Origin: CAVVZJ01 sp963752755
GTDB taxonomy: Bacteria; Planctomycetota; Planctomycetia; Isosphaerales; Isosphaeraceae
NCBI GenBank assembly: GCA_963752755.1
Contig: CAVVZJ010000017.1
Coordinates: forward strand, 124,001 to 188,000
Direction: 5' to 3'
DNA length: 64,000 bases
Under the pieces are notes generated by a model. That model saw only the letters and a program-made list of their open reading frames with translations, had not been told where the DNA came from and did not search any database. Each line of letters begins with the position of its first letter. Within the stretch, counting starts at the first letter, position 1. A program made the translations under genes and the position numbers. This document shows, one piece after another, positions 28,891 through 37,573 of the stretch.

Positions 28891-29781
28891 ATGATTGGTC
28901 GGATGAAACCGATCCTGAACGTCCTCGACGCCGAGGACCACACAATTTACAAGGCCCACTACTGCGGCATCTGCGCCGCGGCGAAACGAACGCATGGACG
29001 GCGGTCGGCGCTCGGGCATAGCAGCGAGCTGGTCTTTGTCTCGATGATTCTGGAGGGGCTGGAGCCGGAGCCGTACCGTCTCGATCGCTACGCCTGCACG
29101 GCGTTGCCCGTGATTCCACGACAGATCGCTGTCGGCCCGGAGTCGCACCGACTGGCGGTCGCGGCTGGACTGCTGGCGACGCTCCAACTCGACCTGGAGG
29201 ACGCCCGCGAGGACCGCGAGCGACGTATCAAAAGGTTCTTCTGCCGGCCACTCGCCGGCACCGACGGCCCGATCCATCCGAAGCGTGACGCGGACGAGCC
29301 GTTTGTGCGAGAGGCAATCGGACATCTGCCGGAAGACGAGGTCGGCCGCCTGGTGGCCGGTGTCATCGGCTCGGTCTTCCGCCTTGCCGGGCATGGCGAG
29401 CGGGTAGTCGCGGATGCTTGCCGGATCGGCCACACCCTGGGTCGCTTAATGAACCTCTCGGATGCGCTCGACGACTACTTCGAGGACGCGAAGACTGGCC
29501 GCCAGAACCCACTCCGTCCCGGTGGCGGCGGATTGCCCGATCCGGCCGTGGTCGGCCGCACGCTCCACGCCGTCCTCGACGATCTGGACGACCTGGTCGC
29601 GGCCCTGCCCCTGCGGCGGCACGAGGAACTGTTGACGAAGTTGATCAACGTGCATGCGAGGGCGCGCGTCGAGTCATCGCTCGCCGGGTTCCGCCTGAGA
29701 GCGGGGCTGGCGCCGGCGAAGCCGTTCAGCACGCTCGAAGGCGACGGCGAGACCGACGCGGCAGCCGTCACGTTTTCTTGA
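28891..29781 (+). CDS. DUF5685-like protein
   Basis: 296 aa, soluble, helical. The N-terminal YKAHYCGICAAAKRTHGRRS followed by SSELVFVSMILEGLEPEP is the hallmark of DUF5685-type proteins, with a CxxC-type metal or redox site. The middle has FRLAGHGERVVADACRIGH and SDALDDYFEDAKTGRQNPL, which resemble helical active-site-like acid motifs (DDYxxD). ATG 28891 chosen; 28903 is possible. 50 bp after the preceding gene, in the same direction. Function of the family is unknown. Confidence 0.68.
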   Translation: MIGRMKPILNVLDAEDHTIYKAHYCGICAAAKRTHGRRSALGHSSELVFVSMILEGLEPEPYRLDRYACTALPVIPRQIAVGPESHRLAVAAGLLATLQLDLEDAREDRERRIKRFFCRPLAGTDGPIHPKRDADEPFVREAIGHLPEDEVGRLVAGVIGSVFRLAGHGERVVADACRIGHTLGRLMNLSDALDDYFEDAKTGRQNPLRPGGGGLPDPAVVGRTLHAVLDDLDDLVAALPLRRHEELLTKLINVHARARVESSLAGFRLRAGLAPAKPFSTLEGDGETDAAAVTFS

Positions 29782-29856
29782 ATCGTCCTACTGTTCTTCT
29801 CGTAACCGACCCTGGGCAGCGCGGGAGACGGACTCGAAAGGGTGCCGTTCAAGGTA

Positions 29857-30903
29857 ATGAGCATTAAATTTTATTGTACAGGCTGTGGGAAGGAGTTGAC
29901 GGCGCCCGACGGGATGTCTGGTCGCAAGGCCAAGTGCAAGTCCTGCCAGACCATCACGGTGATCCCCTCATCCGAGGCCGACGACGAGATCGCGCTGGCG
30001 CCGATCGACGACCCACCGCCGGTACCGGTGGCCCAGCCAATCCGGGTCACGCCTCGACCGCCAGTCGCGCCGATGACGGGCATTCCCCTGATGGAAGACG
30101 AGCTGCCGATGGCCGACGTGGTCAGCACGCCCCGATCGGCCGGGGGTGGTGGTGGCCTCGTCGCCGCCGGAGCGGGGGCCGGTGGGGTCCAGTCGCTCGA
30201 GGCAAAGCTCCAGGCCATCAACGCGCTGGTGGATAACCGCCGGTACATCGACGCCACGGCGGCGCTCCGTCAGATCGCCCACCAGGGCAACGGCAATCCC
30301 GGCTATCATTACCTCGCCGGCATGGCTTTCTCCGGCCTGGGCAATCACCCTCACGCACTCGACCACCTGGCTCGCTCCATCGAGGGCGGGATCCGCAATC
30401 CCGAGGTCTTCGCCGCCAAGGGCAAGGCCGAGCTGGCACTCGGACGGTATCCGAACGCCATCGAGTCGCTCGACTCGGCTCTCGACCTGGCCGGCACCGA
30501 CGTGCCCGACTATATGGCGGACCTGGCTCGCGCCTACGACGGTGCCAAAATGCCCAAGGATGCCGGCGCCACCTGGGCGGCTCTTGCCCAGATCAACCCC
30601 AATCACCCCGCCTTGCTCGAGCGTGAGCGTCAGCAACTGGAGAAAAAAGCCCGACGCCAGCAAGAGCAGGCGGCGCAGGCGATGGTGCAGATGCAGAAGG
30701 AGCAGCGCGCCAGCGACACGGCTTGCTGGATCTGCATCATCTTCGCATCCTGCTGGAGTGCATGTAAATGGCGCTCGAATACGAGCAAGTCAAGGCCTGG
30801 GTCGAGTCATACGGCCCGGCGGCCGTCGGGATCGGATCCACCTTGGACAACACCGGCGTGCCTATCTTCTTCGTCGCCGGCCTGGCGGCGGCCGTCTCGC
30901 TGA
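29857..30903 (+). CDS. Zinc-ribbon TPR protein
   Basis: Begins MSIKFYCTGCGKELTAPDG with a short zinc ribbon (CxxC...CKSC), then a Pro-rich linker and a poly-Gly stretch, then TPR-like helices (YIDATAALRQIAHQG, YHYLAGMAFSGLGNHPHAL, VFAAKGKAELALGRYPNAIE) and a Gln/Lys-rich coiled coil (ERQQLEKKARRQQEQAAQ). The frame as written overlaps the DedA gene by 136 nt; a -1 change near 30745 would instead stop at TAA 30765-30767, directly against that gene's ATG. I think the true end is 30767. The zinc ribbon is the same type as in the E2 C-terminus. Confidence 0.7.
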   Translation: MSIKFYCTGCGKELTAPDGMSGRKAKCKSCQTITVIPSSEADDEIALAPIDDPPPVPVAQPIRVTPRPPVAPMTGIPLMEDELPMADVVSTPRSAGGGGGLVAAGAGAGGVQSLEAKLQAINALVDNRRYIDATAALRQIAHQGNGNPGYHYLAGMAFSGLGNHPHALDHLARSIEGGIRNPEVFAAKGKAELALGRYPNAIESLDSALDLAGTDVPDYMADLARAYDGAKMPKDAGATWAALAQINPNHPALLERERQQLEKKARRQQEQAAQAMVQMQKEQRASDTACWICIIFASCWSACKWRSNTSKSRPGSSHTARRPSGSDPPWTTPACLSSSSPAWRRPSR

Positions 30904-31409
30904 AGGTTCCGATCGAGGCAATGTGGGTAGCGGCCTTCCTCGGCTCGGTCGTCGGTGACCTCGGAACCTACGCCATCGGTCGCTACTATCTCACGAAGCA
31001 AAACCTCGTGTCCGGCTTCCTTGGCCAAGGGCTCAAGATGGGCCCGACCTTGCATGCCGGCGAGCGGGTGATGCGGAAGTGGGGGCCTGTCTCGATCATC
31101 TTTGGCCGGTTCATCCCGTACGTCGGCAAGGTGCTGCCTTTGCTGGCCGGCAGCTACCGGATGGGCTGGCTTGCCGCCAGCCTCTCCGTCGTCTTCGGAA
31201 GCTTCTTGCTAACGGGTTTGTATTACCTGATGGGCGAGATTGCGGTCGATCTGGTGAGCCATCGCCACAACGTGATCCGCTATCTCTCACTGGGGGTCCT
31301 GGGCGTGGTCGTCGCAGGACTCTACGCGGCAAACATCTTGCTGAAACGCGTCAACGAACAGGCCCCCAGGCCGATCCCGCCTGGCGAAGAGGAACCGATC
31401 GAGCTTTGA
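30768..31409 (+). CDS. DedA-family (SNARE-associated/VTT) membrane protein
   Basis: 213 aa with 4-5 membrane segments. Family features: the re-entrant N-terminal loop (STLDNTGVPIFFVAGLAAAV), GSVVGDLGTYAIGRYY, GPVSIIFGRFIPYVGKVLPL (the conserved GRFIP motif, normally GRFxPxxR), and LLAGSYRMGWLAAS. DedA proteins are implicated in lipid (undecaprenyl phosphate, PE) flipping and envelope homeostasis. Sits in the middle of the zinc-ribbon/ubiquitin-like operon. Normal length. Confidence 0.85.
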   Translation: MALEYEQVKAWVESYGPAAVGIGSTLDNTGVPIFFVAGLAAAVSLKVPIEAMWVAAFLGSVVGDLGTYAIGRYYLTKQNLVSGFLGQGLKMGPTLHAGERVMRKWGPVSIIFGRFIPYVGKVLPLLAGSYRMGWLAASLSVVFGSFLLTGLYYLMGEIAVDLVSHRHNVIRYLSLGVLGVVVAGLYAANILLKRVNEQAPRPIPPGEEEPIEL

Positions 31410-31452
31410 GCAAGCCCGGGCGCCGGGCGGCATCTTGAGGGAACAAGTCGCG

Positions 31453-32763
31453 ATGAGCGTGAAGGTGACGTGTCCGAACTGTGGGCTGGAACGCGAGGTC
31501 GCTGAGAACCTGCTCGGCTCGCGGGCGAAGTGCCGCAACTGCCAGACGATCTTCCCGCTCACAGACGGCGCCAGCTCGTCGCTCGCCACGGTCGGGGAGA
31601 TGGTCCCGACAAGTCTGGAGACCTCGGCGCCGCTCGAACCGTCGCCGATGTTCGCGGAACCGGCGGTCGGGCCGGTCGTCGCCGCCTCGACTGCACGCAC
31701 CCCTAAGCCACCCCCGTCACCGCCACCCAGCCGGGCCCAGCAATGCCCACTCTGTAACGGCAGGTTTCGCGTCCCGACGAATGCAATCGGTCAGGTCGTC
31801 TCGTGCCCGCATTGCAGAGAGGCGTTGCTCGCCGGAGAGGACGGCGCCCGGCCGGTTGAGGCGCCGCCGGCCGATGAGAGCGACCTGGATCTCGTCGAGA
31901 CGCCGCCCGTCTCGCTGGCGTCCGCCTCCCGGCCCTTGATACCCGGTGAAGACGGGACGCAGGAGCGGGTCGAGGACTTCGTCAAGTTCCTGAACGCGCG
32001 ACGGACCGCTCGGCCCGTCCCTTCGCCCGAGGACGACACGACCCCGGTCGCTCCGACCGCTGAGAGCCGCCGGACTCGCTACGGAGGCCCGGCCACACCG
32101 GCCGCCGCGGTCGATGCCGACGTGGTCCTCAGACCGTTCTTCTTCCCGGAAGATCCCCAGGTCGGCCCGATCTTCACCGAGAAGCTCCGCGACGTTCTGG
32201 CCAAGGAGGGGGCTCCCTTCGGCAAGGTGGTGATTTCCGAGTCCGACCTCGCCTTCGGCCGCCTGGCCACGGTTGAGGACACCGGCTCGAATGCCCTGAT
32301 CTCCCGACCGGGTCTGTTGCGCAACGGCAACGTGCGGATTGAGGTCGGTGCCATGGTCCATCAGCCGGAAGGTGACTCGGAGCCGATCCAGGCGAGGGCT
32401 CGCCGGATGGTCCGGCGCGGCCTTGCCGCCAGCTTGCAGATGAAATCGATCATCAAGGGGACAACCAAGTCCGCCGCAACCAGGACCGCCAACGAGATCC
32501 TTCGGGTGACGACGGGGGCTCGGCACGCCCGGACCGAGATCTCGTCCTTCGCCACGGTCGCCTGCATCTTCGGCTGCCTGGCGCTGTTCCCGGCGGTCGG
32601 CTTCGTCTTGTACGCGATCGGAGTGATCTGCGGCATTCTGGTGTTCACCTACAACCGCGGCCGCGAGCGCAAGGTCGGGTTCAAACGGACCCTCATCGGC
32701 CTGATCGTTGGCGGTCTGGCGACCCTGCTCTGGTCCATCGTGATCTTTTTCCCGAATCGCTGA
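31453..32763 (+). CDS. Double zinc-ribbon membrane protein upstream of ubiquitin-like gene
   Basis: 436 aa. Zinc ribbon 1 (VTCPNCGLEREVAENLLGS, CRNC), a linker, zinc ribbon 2 (CPLCNGRFRVPTNAIGQVV, CPHC), a Pro/Ala-rich linker, a globular alpha/beta region (about residues 220-330), and two C-terminal TM helices (FATVACIFGCLALFPAVGFV; TLIGLIVGGLATLLWSIVIF). Stop at 32763 is 14 bp before the ubiquitin-like start. Because it shares the ribbon type with the E2 tail it may be a scaffold or substrate of the conjugation system; this is inference. Confidence 0.72.
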   Translation: MSVKVTCPNCGLEREVAENLLGSRAKCRNCQTIFPLTDGASSSLATVGEMVPTSLETSAPLEPSPMFAEPAVGPVVAASTARTPKPPPSPPPSRAQQCPLCNGRFRVPTNAIGQVVSCPHCREALLAGEDGARPVEAPPADESDLDLVETPPVSLASASRPLIPGEDGTQERVEDFVKFLNARRTARPVPSPEDDTTPVAPTAESRRTRYGGPATPAAAVDADVVLRPFFFPEDPQVGPIFTEKLRDVLAKEGAPFGKVVISESDLAFGRLATVEDTGSNALISRPGLLRNGNVRIEVGAMVHQPEGDSEPIQARARRMVRRGLAASLQMKSIIKGTTKSAATRTANEILRVTTGARHARTEISSFATVACIFGCLALFPAVGFVLYAIGVICGILVFTYNRGRERKVGFKRTLIGLIVGGLATLLWSIVIFFPNR

Positions 32764-32777
32764 CGGAACTTTTCATC

Positions 32778-33059
32778 ATGGGGATGCTCTCCATCGAGGT
32801 ATGGGACACGACCGGCAGCCGCCGTCAGCCGGTCGATCTGCCTGACGACGTGCCGGTCAACCGGCTTCTGGTCGTTCTGGTGGATCGCCTACGACTGCCC
32901 CGCGAGGGGCCAGACGGCCAGCTCATCAGCTACAAGTTCCACCACCGCGGCACCGGTCGCCAGCTCCTCGACGAGCAGTCGCTCCACCAATCCGGCGTCC
33001 AGCCTGGCGACGTGCTCAGGCTCCAGCCCGAGATCACCGCCGGCCGCGGTCCGGCCTGA
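32778..33059 (+). CDS. Ubiquitin-like (YukD/EsaB-type) protein
   Basis: 93 aa. Beta-grasp fold features: strand MLSIEVWDTTGSRRQPVDL, DDVPVNRLLVVLVDRLRLP (helix), LISYKFHHRGTGRQLLDEQ, and SLHQSGVQPGDVLRLQPE, the order of ubiquitin and the EsaB/YukD family. The C-terminus is ITAGRGPA; there is no GG. A single Gly followed by RGPA would fit processing after TAG by the adjacent JAB protease. Only 3 bp separate it from the E1 gene. I infer it is the conjugated modifier of this operon. No type VII secretion genes are nearby. Confidence 0.82.
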   Translation: MGMLSIEVWDTTGSRRQPVDLPDDVPVNRLLVVLVDRLRLPREGPDGQLISYKFHHRGTGRQLLDEQSLHQSGVQPGDVLRLQPEITAGRGPA

Positions 33060-33062
33060 GCC

Positions 33063-34253
33063 ATGCCCCAACCACCTGAACGCTTTACCCTGACGCTCGA
33101 GGAGGGCCGGTTCCACCGACAGGGATTGATTTCCTGGTGGGATCAGGCAACCTTGCGGCGGGCACGCATCCTGGTCGTCGGCGCAGGAGCCTTGGGCAAC
33201 GAGATCGTGAAGAACCTTGCACTGCTGGGTGTCGGGAGCGTGGTCGTGGCCGACCTGGATTCGATCGAGCTGTCGAACCTGTCGCGGACCGTACTCTTCC
33301 GCGAGGGGGATCTGGGCCGTTCGAAAGCGGTGGTCGCGGCGGAAGCGGCGCGGGAGATTTTCCCGGAGATGCGTGTGCGGTCGTTCTCGGGCAACGTCGT
33401 GTATGACCTCGGCCTGGGCGTCTTCCGCTGGGCGGACATCGTCATCGCCGGGCTCGATAACCGCGAGGCAAGGTTGGAAATCAACCGGGCCTGCTGGAAG
33501 GTAAACCGTCCCTGGATCGACGGTGCGATCGAAGCGATGGACGGTGTCATGCGCTTCTTCGCCCCGCCGGACGGGCCGTGCTACGAGTGCACGATGAGCG
33601 CCGTCGATTGGAAGAATCTAGAATCGAGACGCTCCTGCGCCCTCTTAAGCCGCGAGGAGATGCAAGCCGGCAAGGTGCCCACAACCGCGACCGTCTCGTC
33701 GATCGTGGCTGGGCTCCAGTGTCATGAGGCGGTGAAGTGGCTTCACGGACGTTCGGAACTCGCCGGCCGGGGACTGATCTTCCAGGGGACGACCTTGGAG
33801 TTTTATCCGGTGTCGTATCAACGCAAGGACGAATGCTACAGTCATCACACCTGGGGCGAGCCGACCCCCCTTGGTCGCGGCGTGGCAGACGTGCGACTGG
33901 GCGACCTTCTCGAATGGGCGAAGTCGCGGCTTGGAAAGGAAGCGGCCGTTAGCTTGAATCACGATGTCCTCCGCGCCCTGGAGTGCTCGAATTGTCGCGA
34001 GACAGAGGAAGTCTTAACCTCGCTGGGACGGGTCATGGAGCGTCGGGCGCAGTGCCCGGTGTGTGGGGCGGTCCGCATCCCGCACGTCTTCCACACGATC
34101 GACGCTGATTGCGGCCTGCTCGACCGGACGGCGGCCGAGGTCGGCGTCCCTCCGTATGAGATCCTCGCCGCCGAGACGTTCGACGAGGAGATCTATCCGT
34201 TCTTCGACGGTGATGCGCGGGCCGTCCTGGGAGATCTGGCTGATGGCGACTGA
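33063..34253 (+). CDS. E1-like ThiF-family adenylyltransferase
   Basis: 396 aa. Rossmann ATP site VVGAGALGNEIVKNLALLG (G40, G42, G45), acidic end of strand 2 VVADLDSIELSNLSR with the Arg finger R75, DLGRSKA, and VIAGLDNREARLEINR. Zinc-type CYECTMS (C173, C176) and the later CSNC...CPVCG pair (308-334). C192 in RRSCALLS is a candidate for the thioester Cys, as is C220. Expected reaction: adenylation of the ubiquitin-like C-terminus and transfer to Cys. Overlaps the JAB start by 11 bp, so translation is coupled. ThiF/MoeB sulfur-carrier activation is an alternative, but the E2 next door favours conjugation. Confidence 0.88.
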   Translation: MPQPPERFTLTLEEGRFHRQGLISWWDQATLRRARILVVGAGALGNEIVKNLALLGVGSVVVADLDSIELSNLSRTVLFREGDLGRSKAVVAAEAAREIFPEMRVRSFSGNVVYDLGLGVFRWADIVIAGLDNREARLEINRACWKVNRPWIDGAIEAMDGVMRFFAPPDGPCYECTMSAVDWKNLESRRSCALLSREEMQAGKVPTTATVSSIVAGLQCHEAVKWLHGRSELAGRGLIFQGTTLEFYPVSYQRKDECYSHHTWGEPTPLGRGVADVRLGDLLEWAKSRLGKEAAVSLNHDVLRALECSNCRETEEVLTSLGRVMERRAQCPVCGAVRIPHVFHTIDADCGLLDRTAAEVGVPPYEILAAETFDEEIYPFFDGDARAVLGDLADGD

Positions 34254-35271
34254 CGCCGCGACGACGAACGAACCGAAGGGGCCGGTCGGACCGGACGTCC
34301 TGCGGATCGAGCCGGAAGATCTCGCCTCGAGGCCCTTTCCGGCGCGGGAGTCGGAGTATCGGGTCATCCTCGAATCGGACGCTCACCAGGCCATCCTGGC
34401 CCATGCCCGGAGCGCCGCGGACATCGAACTTTGCGGTGTGCTCGTGGGCGACCTTTATCGAGACGACGACGGGCCGTACCTGGTCATCACCGACATCATC
34501 GCCGGTCGGGCGGCGAAGCAAGGGGATACGAGCGTCACGTTCACGCACTCGACCTGGGAACAGATCCACCGCGAGATGGACGCGAAGTACGCGGGGCGTC
34601 GCATCGTCGGCTGGTATCACACGCATCCAGGGTTCGGGGTCTTCCTTTCGGAGGTGGACCTGTTCGCCCATAAGAATTTTTTCAACGCCGCGTGGCAAGT
34701 GGCCCTGGTGGTCGATCCGAAGGGGGACCAGATCGGCTTGTTTTTCTGGAAGGACGGCGCGATCGTGCGGGCACGTCGGTTCTGGGTCGGTGACGAGCCC
34801 CGCTGGGACTCGGAGCGACCGGCTGTCTCGGCGGCTCCTGGAAAGGTCACACGCGGACGGGCCGAGGCGACGACTCCCACGCATCGCGAGGAAGCCACCG
34901 AGGAAGACGGCAGATTCCTGACGAATACCCTCTTGCTGTCGGTTCTTGGTATCCTGATTCTCGTGCTGGGTTATCTGAACATCATGCGAGACTTGCAGAA
35001 CGCCCAGCTCGCTTCGGAGGTGTTCAGCTTGAGACGTCAGCTTGGCTCCGAGTCGGCGGCCCTGGCACGGAGCCTGGCCTTCCGCTTGAGGGACCGGCTC
35101 GACCGGGGCGAGCTGCCCACCTTGCGGTTGCAGGCCGCCTTCGAGGAGGTCGCTCGGCTCGACCCGACGAACGCAACGGCGTATGCCCGGCTCCTGCCCG
35201 AACTTGCACCGCCACCGGAAGAGAAGGCGAGAGAGCCAGGCGGGTTGTCGGAGAAGGCGAAGCGGCGTTGA
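34243..35271 (+). CDS. Membrane-anchored JAB/MPN metalloprotease (deubiquitinase-like)
   Basis: 342 aa. JAMM zinc motif complete: E62 in IELCGVLVG, H126-T-H128-P in VGWYHTHPGFG, S136 and D139 in FLSEVDLF. Such enzymes remove a C-terminal extension from ubiquitin-like proteins or deconjugate them. A single TM follows (LLLSVLGILILVLGYLNIM, about 227-248) and then a helical, probably coiled-coil tail (LRRQLGSESAALARSLAF). The active domain would face the cytoplasm. Expected to trim or release the modifier encoded at 32778. Confidence 0.88.
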   Translation: MATDAATTNEPKGPVGPDVLRIEPEDLASRPFPARESEYRVILESDAHQAILAHARSAADIELCGVLVGDLYRDDDGPYLVITDIIAGRAAKQGDTSVTFTHSTWEQIHREMDAKYAGRRIVGWYHTHPGFGVFLSEVDLFAHKNFFNAAWQVALVVDPKGDQIGLFFWKDGAIVRARRFWVGDEPRWDSERPAVSAAPGKVTRGRAEATTPTHREEATEEDGRFLTNTLLLSVLGILILVLGYLNIMRDLQNAQLASEVFSLRRQLGSESAALARSLAFRLRDRLDRGELPTLRLQAAFEEVARLDPTNATAYARLLPELAPPPEEKAREPGGLSEKAKRR

Positions 35272-35337
35272 TCCGGCCGACCCGTGGGGACGGCGAGGCG
35301 GACTCTCACGAAAAATGTGAAGCGGAGGGGCGGACCC

Positions 35338-36774
35338 TTGGCCGAGAAGATCGTCATCACAAGCGAAGACCTGCGCGACCCTCGGATTGACGAGGTGCTC
35401 GAACGCGAGCGGGCAATCCGAGAGGTGGCGTCGCGGGCGCAGCCGGTGGGGGGCCTGCGGAGGTTCTTCTTTTCGAGCATGTTCTACCTGGCGATCGTCG
35501 GGGGACTGGGCGGGTTCCTCGGCTGGGCGGCCCTGGAACCGTATGTCGATGATGGCGTGCCGATCAGCGGCAAGATCAGCCGGATCGAGCCGGATCACAC
35601 TTTGACCGCCTGCCGGCGCTGCGAGGTCCTGTACGAGTCGGATCAGCACTCAGCCGGCGACCCGTGTGAGCGTTGCAAGACGCCGGTGGTGGAATCGCCG
35701 TTCCGGGGAGCGTTCCGGCTGGAGAGGACGACGGTGCTCGTCGCTCCGGGGCAGACCCGCTGGAAGCGCGACGGCAAGAAGGTCCGACTGGGTGACGTGA
35801 ACGACCTGAAGGTGGGCGACCGGGTGTTCGTACTGGGCCAGGGGATGGAGGGCGACGCTGCGGAAATCATCGCCATGGAGATCCGACCCTTGCCGGCAGG
35901 TGAGGTCGGGCCGGGCGAGCCGGACCTGGCACGGAAGGCGAGGACGGATCGGTACGCGGGACTCTTCTGGTTCGCCTTGATCGGGGGCCTGATTGCTCTC
36001 GGGATCGGGTCGGTGGAGGGTTTGCTCTCCCTGAACGTGGGCCAGGCGATCAAGAGCGGCTTGATCGGCATGGCGATTGGGTTTGGCGGTGGACTGGCCG
36101 GGATCGTGCCTGCGGGCCTGCTCTACGGCGTCGTGGGCGACTTGACGGAAAAGCTCGCGGAGGGTCAAGGCGGATTCCTGTCGTCCGAGGATCTTCACGG
36201 ATGGGCCTTGCTCTCGCAGATCGTGAGCCGTTCGCTGGCGTGGGGCGTTGTCGGGATGGCGCTGGCCCTGGGGCGGGGTGTGGCGATGAAGTCGCGGCGA
36301 TTGATTTTCAACGGGCTGATCGGAGGCTGTCTGGGAGGCCTGTTCGGAGGCATGCTGTTCGATCCGATCGGCAAGGTGGCCGCGGCCGACACCGGCGACC
36401 TCAGCCGGGCCGTCGGTTTCACGACGATTGGCCTGCTGGTCGGGCTCTGCCTGGGCCTAGTCGAGCAGCTCTCGAAGGAGGCATGGCTCCTGATGCGGAC
36501 GGGGCCGCTCCAGGGCAAGCAGTTCGTCGTGCATCGAAGCCCAACGACGATCGGCAGTCTCGGACATAACGACATCTTTCTGTTCAAGGATGCCCGGGTC
36601 CAGCCGGAGCACGCGAAGCTGCACCGGGTCGGGCGGGCGTATGAGATCGAGGACCTGGACACGCCGGAAGGGACCCTGGTGAACGGCGTTCGCGTCGAAC
36701 GGCGGATCTTGCGCGACGGGGACACGATCACGATTGGCTCGACCGAGCTGGAATACCGATCGCGGGGGAGTTGA
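35338..36774 (+). CDS. Multi-pass FHA-domain membrane protein with zinc ribbon
   Basis: 478 aa from a TTG start preceded by GGAGGGG at 8 nt; a GTG at 35284 is possible. Order: TM near 47-66, zinc ribbon ACRRC...CERC (92-113), then a GIDE-like beta region, five further hydrophobic segments (GLFWFALIGGLIALGIGSV, GLIGMAIGFGGGLAGIVPAG, and others to ~376), and a C-terminal FHA domain (QFVVHRSPTTIGSLGHNDIF, VQPEHAKLHR, GTLVNGVRV, GDTITIGSTELEY). FHA binds phosphothreonine, so the system may respond to Ser/Thr kinases, common in planctomycetes. Between the JAB (66-bp gap) and RING (7-bp gap) genes. Confidence 0.82.
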   Translation: MAEKIVITSEDLRDPRIDEVLERERAIREVASRAQPVGGLRRFFFSSMFYLAIVGGLGGFLGWAALEPYVDDGVPISGKISRIEPDHTLTACRRCEVLYESDQHSAGDPCERCKTPVVESPFRGAFRLERTTVLVAPGQTRWKRDGKKVRLGDVNDLKVGDRVFVLGQGMEGDAAEIIAMEIRPLPAGEVGPGEPDLARKARTDRYAGLFWFALIGGLIALGIGSVEGLLSLNVGQAIKSGLIGMAIGFGGGLAGIVPAGLLYGVVGDLTEKLAEGQGGFLSSEDLHGWALLSQIVSRSLAWGVVGMALALGRGVAMKSRRLIFNGLIGGCLGGLFGGMLFDPIGKVAAADTGDLSRAVGFTTIGLLVGLCLGLVEQLSKEAWLLMRTGPLQGKQFVVHRSPTTIGSLGHNDIFLFKDARVQPEHAKLHRVGRAYEIEDLDTPEGTLVNGVRVERRILRDGDTITIGSTELEYRSRGS

Positions 36775-36781
36775 ACGGCCC

Positions 36782-37369
36782 ATGCCCACGAATGACCTGA
36801 CCCTCCCGGTGAGCCGTCGCGGTGGTGTCTGCTCGATCTGTCAGGCGGCATTGCAGGCCGATGAGGCGACGCGAACCTGTGATGTCTGTAGCGCCACGTA
36901 TCACGCGGACTGCTGGCTTCACAACGATGGCTGCGGCACCTATGGCTGCAAGCGGGCGCCCGAGGCGCTCAAGGTGACACTCGCGCGCGATCTGGAGTCC
37001 GGAGCCTGGGGCGATACGAAGCTCTGCCCAAGCTGCGGCGAGGAGTTGATCGCGTCGAGCCTGAAGTGCCCGAAGTGCAAGGCGACCTTCGACACTCGCG
37101 CCCCGATGTCGCCCGACGACTACCACGCCCAGCTCGCCCGCAAGGCAGCCGAGAAGCGGGATACCTTGATGGCCTCCCTCTTGCTCGCCGCCAGTGCCTT
37201 CGGGATCACGGCGCCGGTGACCTTGCCCCTCAGCGGCACCTGGGCCCTCCGTCGCCGCGCGGCCGCGCGACGAACCGCGGATACCGCTCAGCTCCTGATC
37301 TACGGCGCGGCGGCGGTCTCCCTGGCGTATGTGGCCTTGATGGTGGTCATTTTCGGGACGGGGTGGTAG
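36782..37369 (+). CDS. RING-type zinc-finger membrane protein (putative E3)
   Basis: 195 aa. Two metal sites near the N-terminus: C17xxC20, C33xxC36, H41xxC44, C51, C56 (CSIC, CDVC, TYHADCW, CGTYGC), matching the prokaryotic RING finger family 1 layout; then a zinc ribbon LCPSCG...KCPKCK (82-99). Two C-terminal membrane segments (LMASLLLAASAFGITAPVTL; LLIYGAAAVSLAYVALMVVI). Positioned directly before the E2 gene. By analogy with eukaryotic RINGs it may recruit the charged E2 to membrane substrates; this is inference. Confidence 0.78.
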   Translation: MPTNDLTLPVSRRGGVCSICQAALQADEATRTCDVCSATYHADCWLHNDGCGTYGCKRAPEALKVTLARDLESGAWGDTKLCPSCGEELIASSLKCPKCKATFDTRAPMSPDDYHAQLARKAAEKRDTLMASLLLAASAFGITAPVTLPLSGTWALRRRAAARRTADTAQLLIYGAAAVSLAYVALMVVIFGTGW

Positions 37370-37381
37370 GTCCGCGAACCG

Positions 37382-37454
37382 GGATGGTTGATGGTGTGGG
37401 CGTCCAGCCGAGTCGATGACAGATGAGCGATGACTGATGGCCGATGGTAGACGG
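37382..37454 (+). repeat. Degenerate GATGG/GATGA repeat stretch
   Basis: Low-complexity patch with GATGGTTGATGGTG, GATGACAGATGAGCGATGA and CTGATGGCCGATGG in the 204-bp gap before the E2 gene. Similar patches occur at 27065-27090 and 55576-55659, all between genes. Confidence 0.5.
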
Positions 37455-37573
37455 AGGAATCCCGATTCTGTCATCCGAGGTTCGCCGGATCGGAGATCCG
37501 GAATCGGATTCCAGGCGGGAGGAACGGGTTCGACCACCGGCCATCAATCCTCGACCAAGAGGGACCTGCTGCC

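Noticed and set aside
32778..33059. Type VII secretion locus because of the YukD/EsaB-like protein
   Set aside because: No EssC/EccC ATPase, WXG100 or LXG genes are nearby; E1, E2 and JAB genes are.
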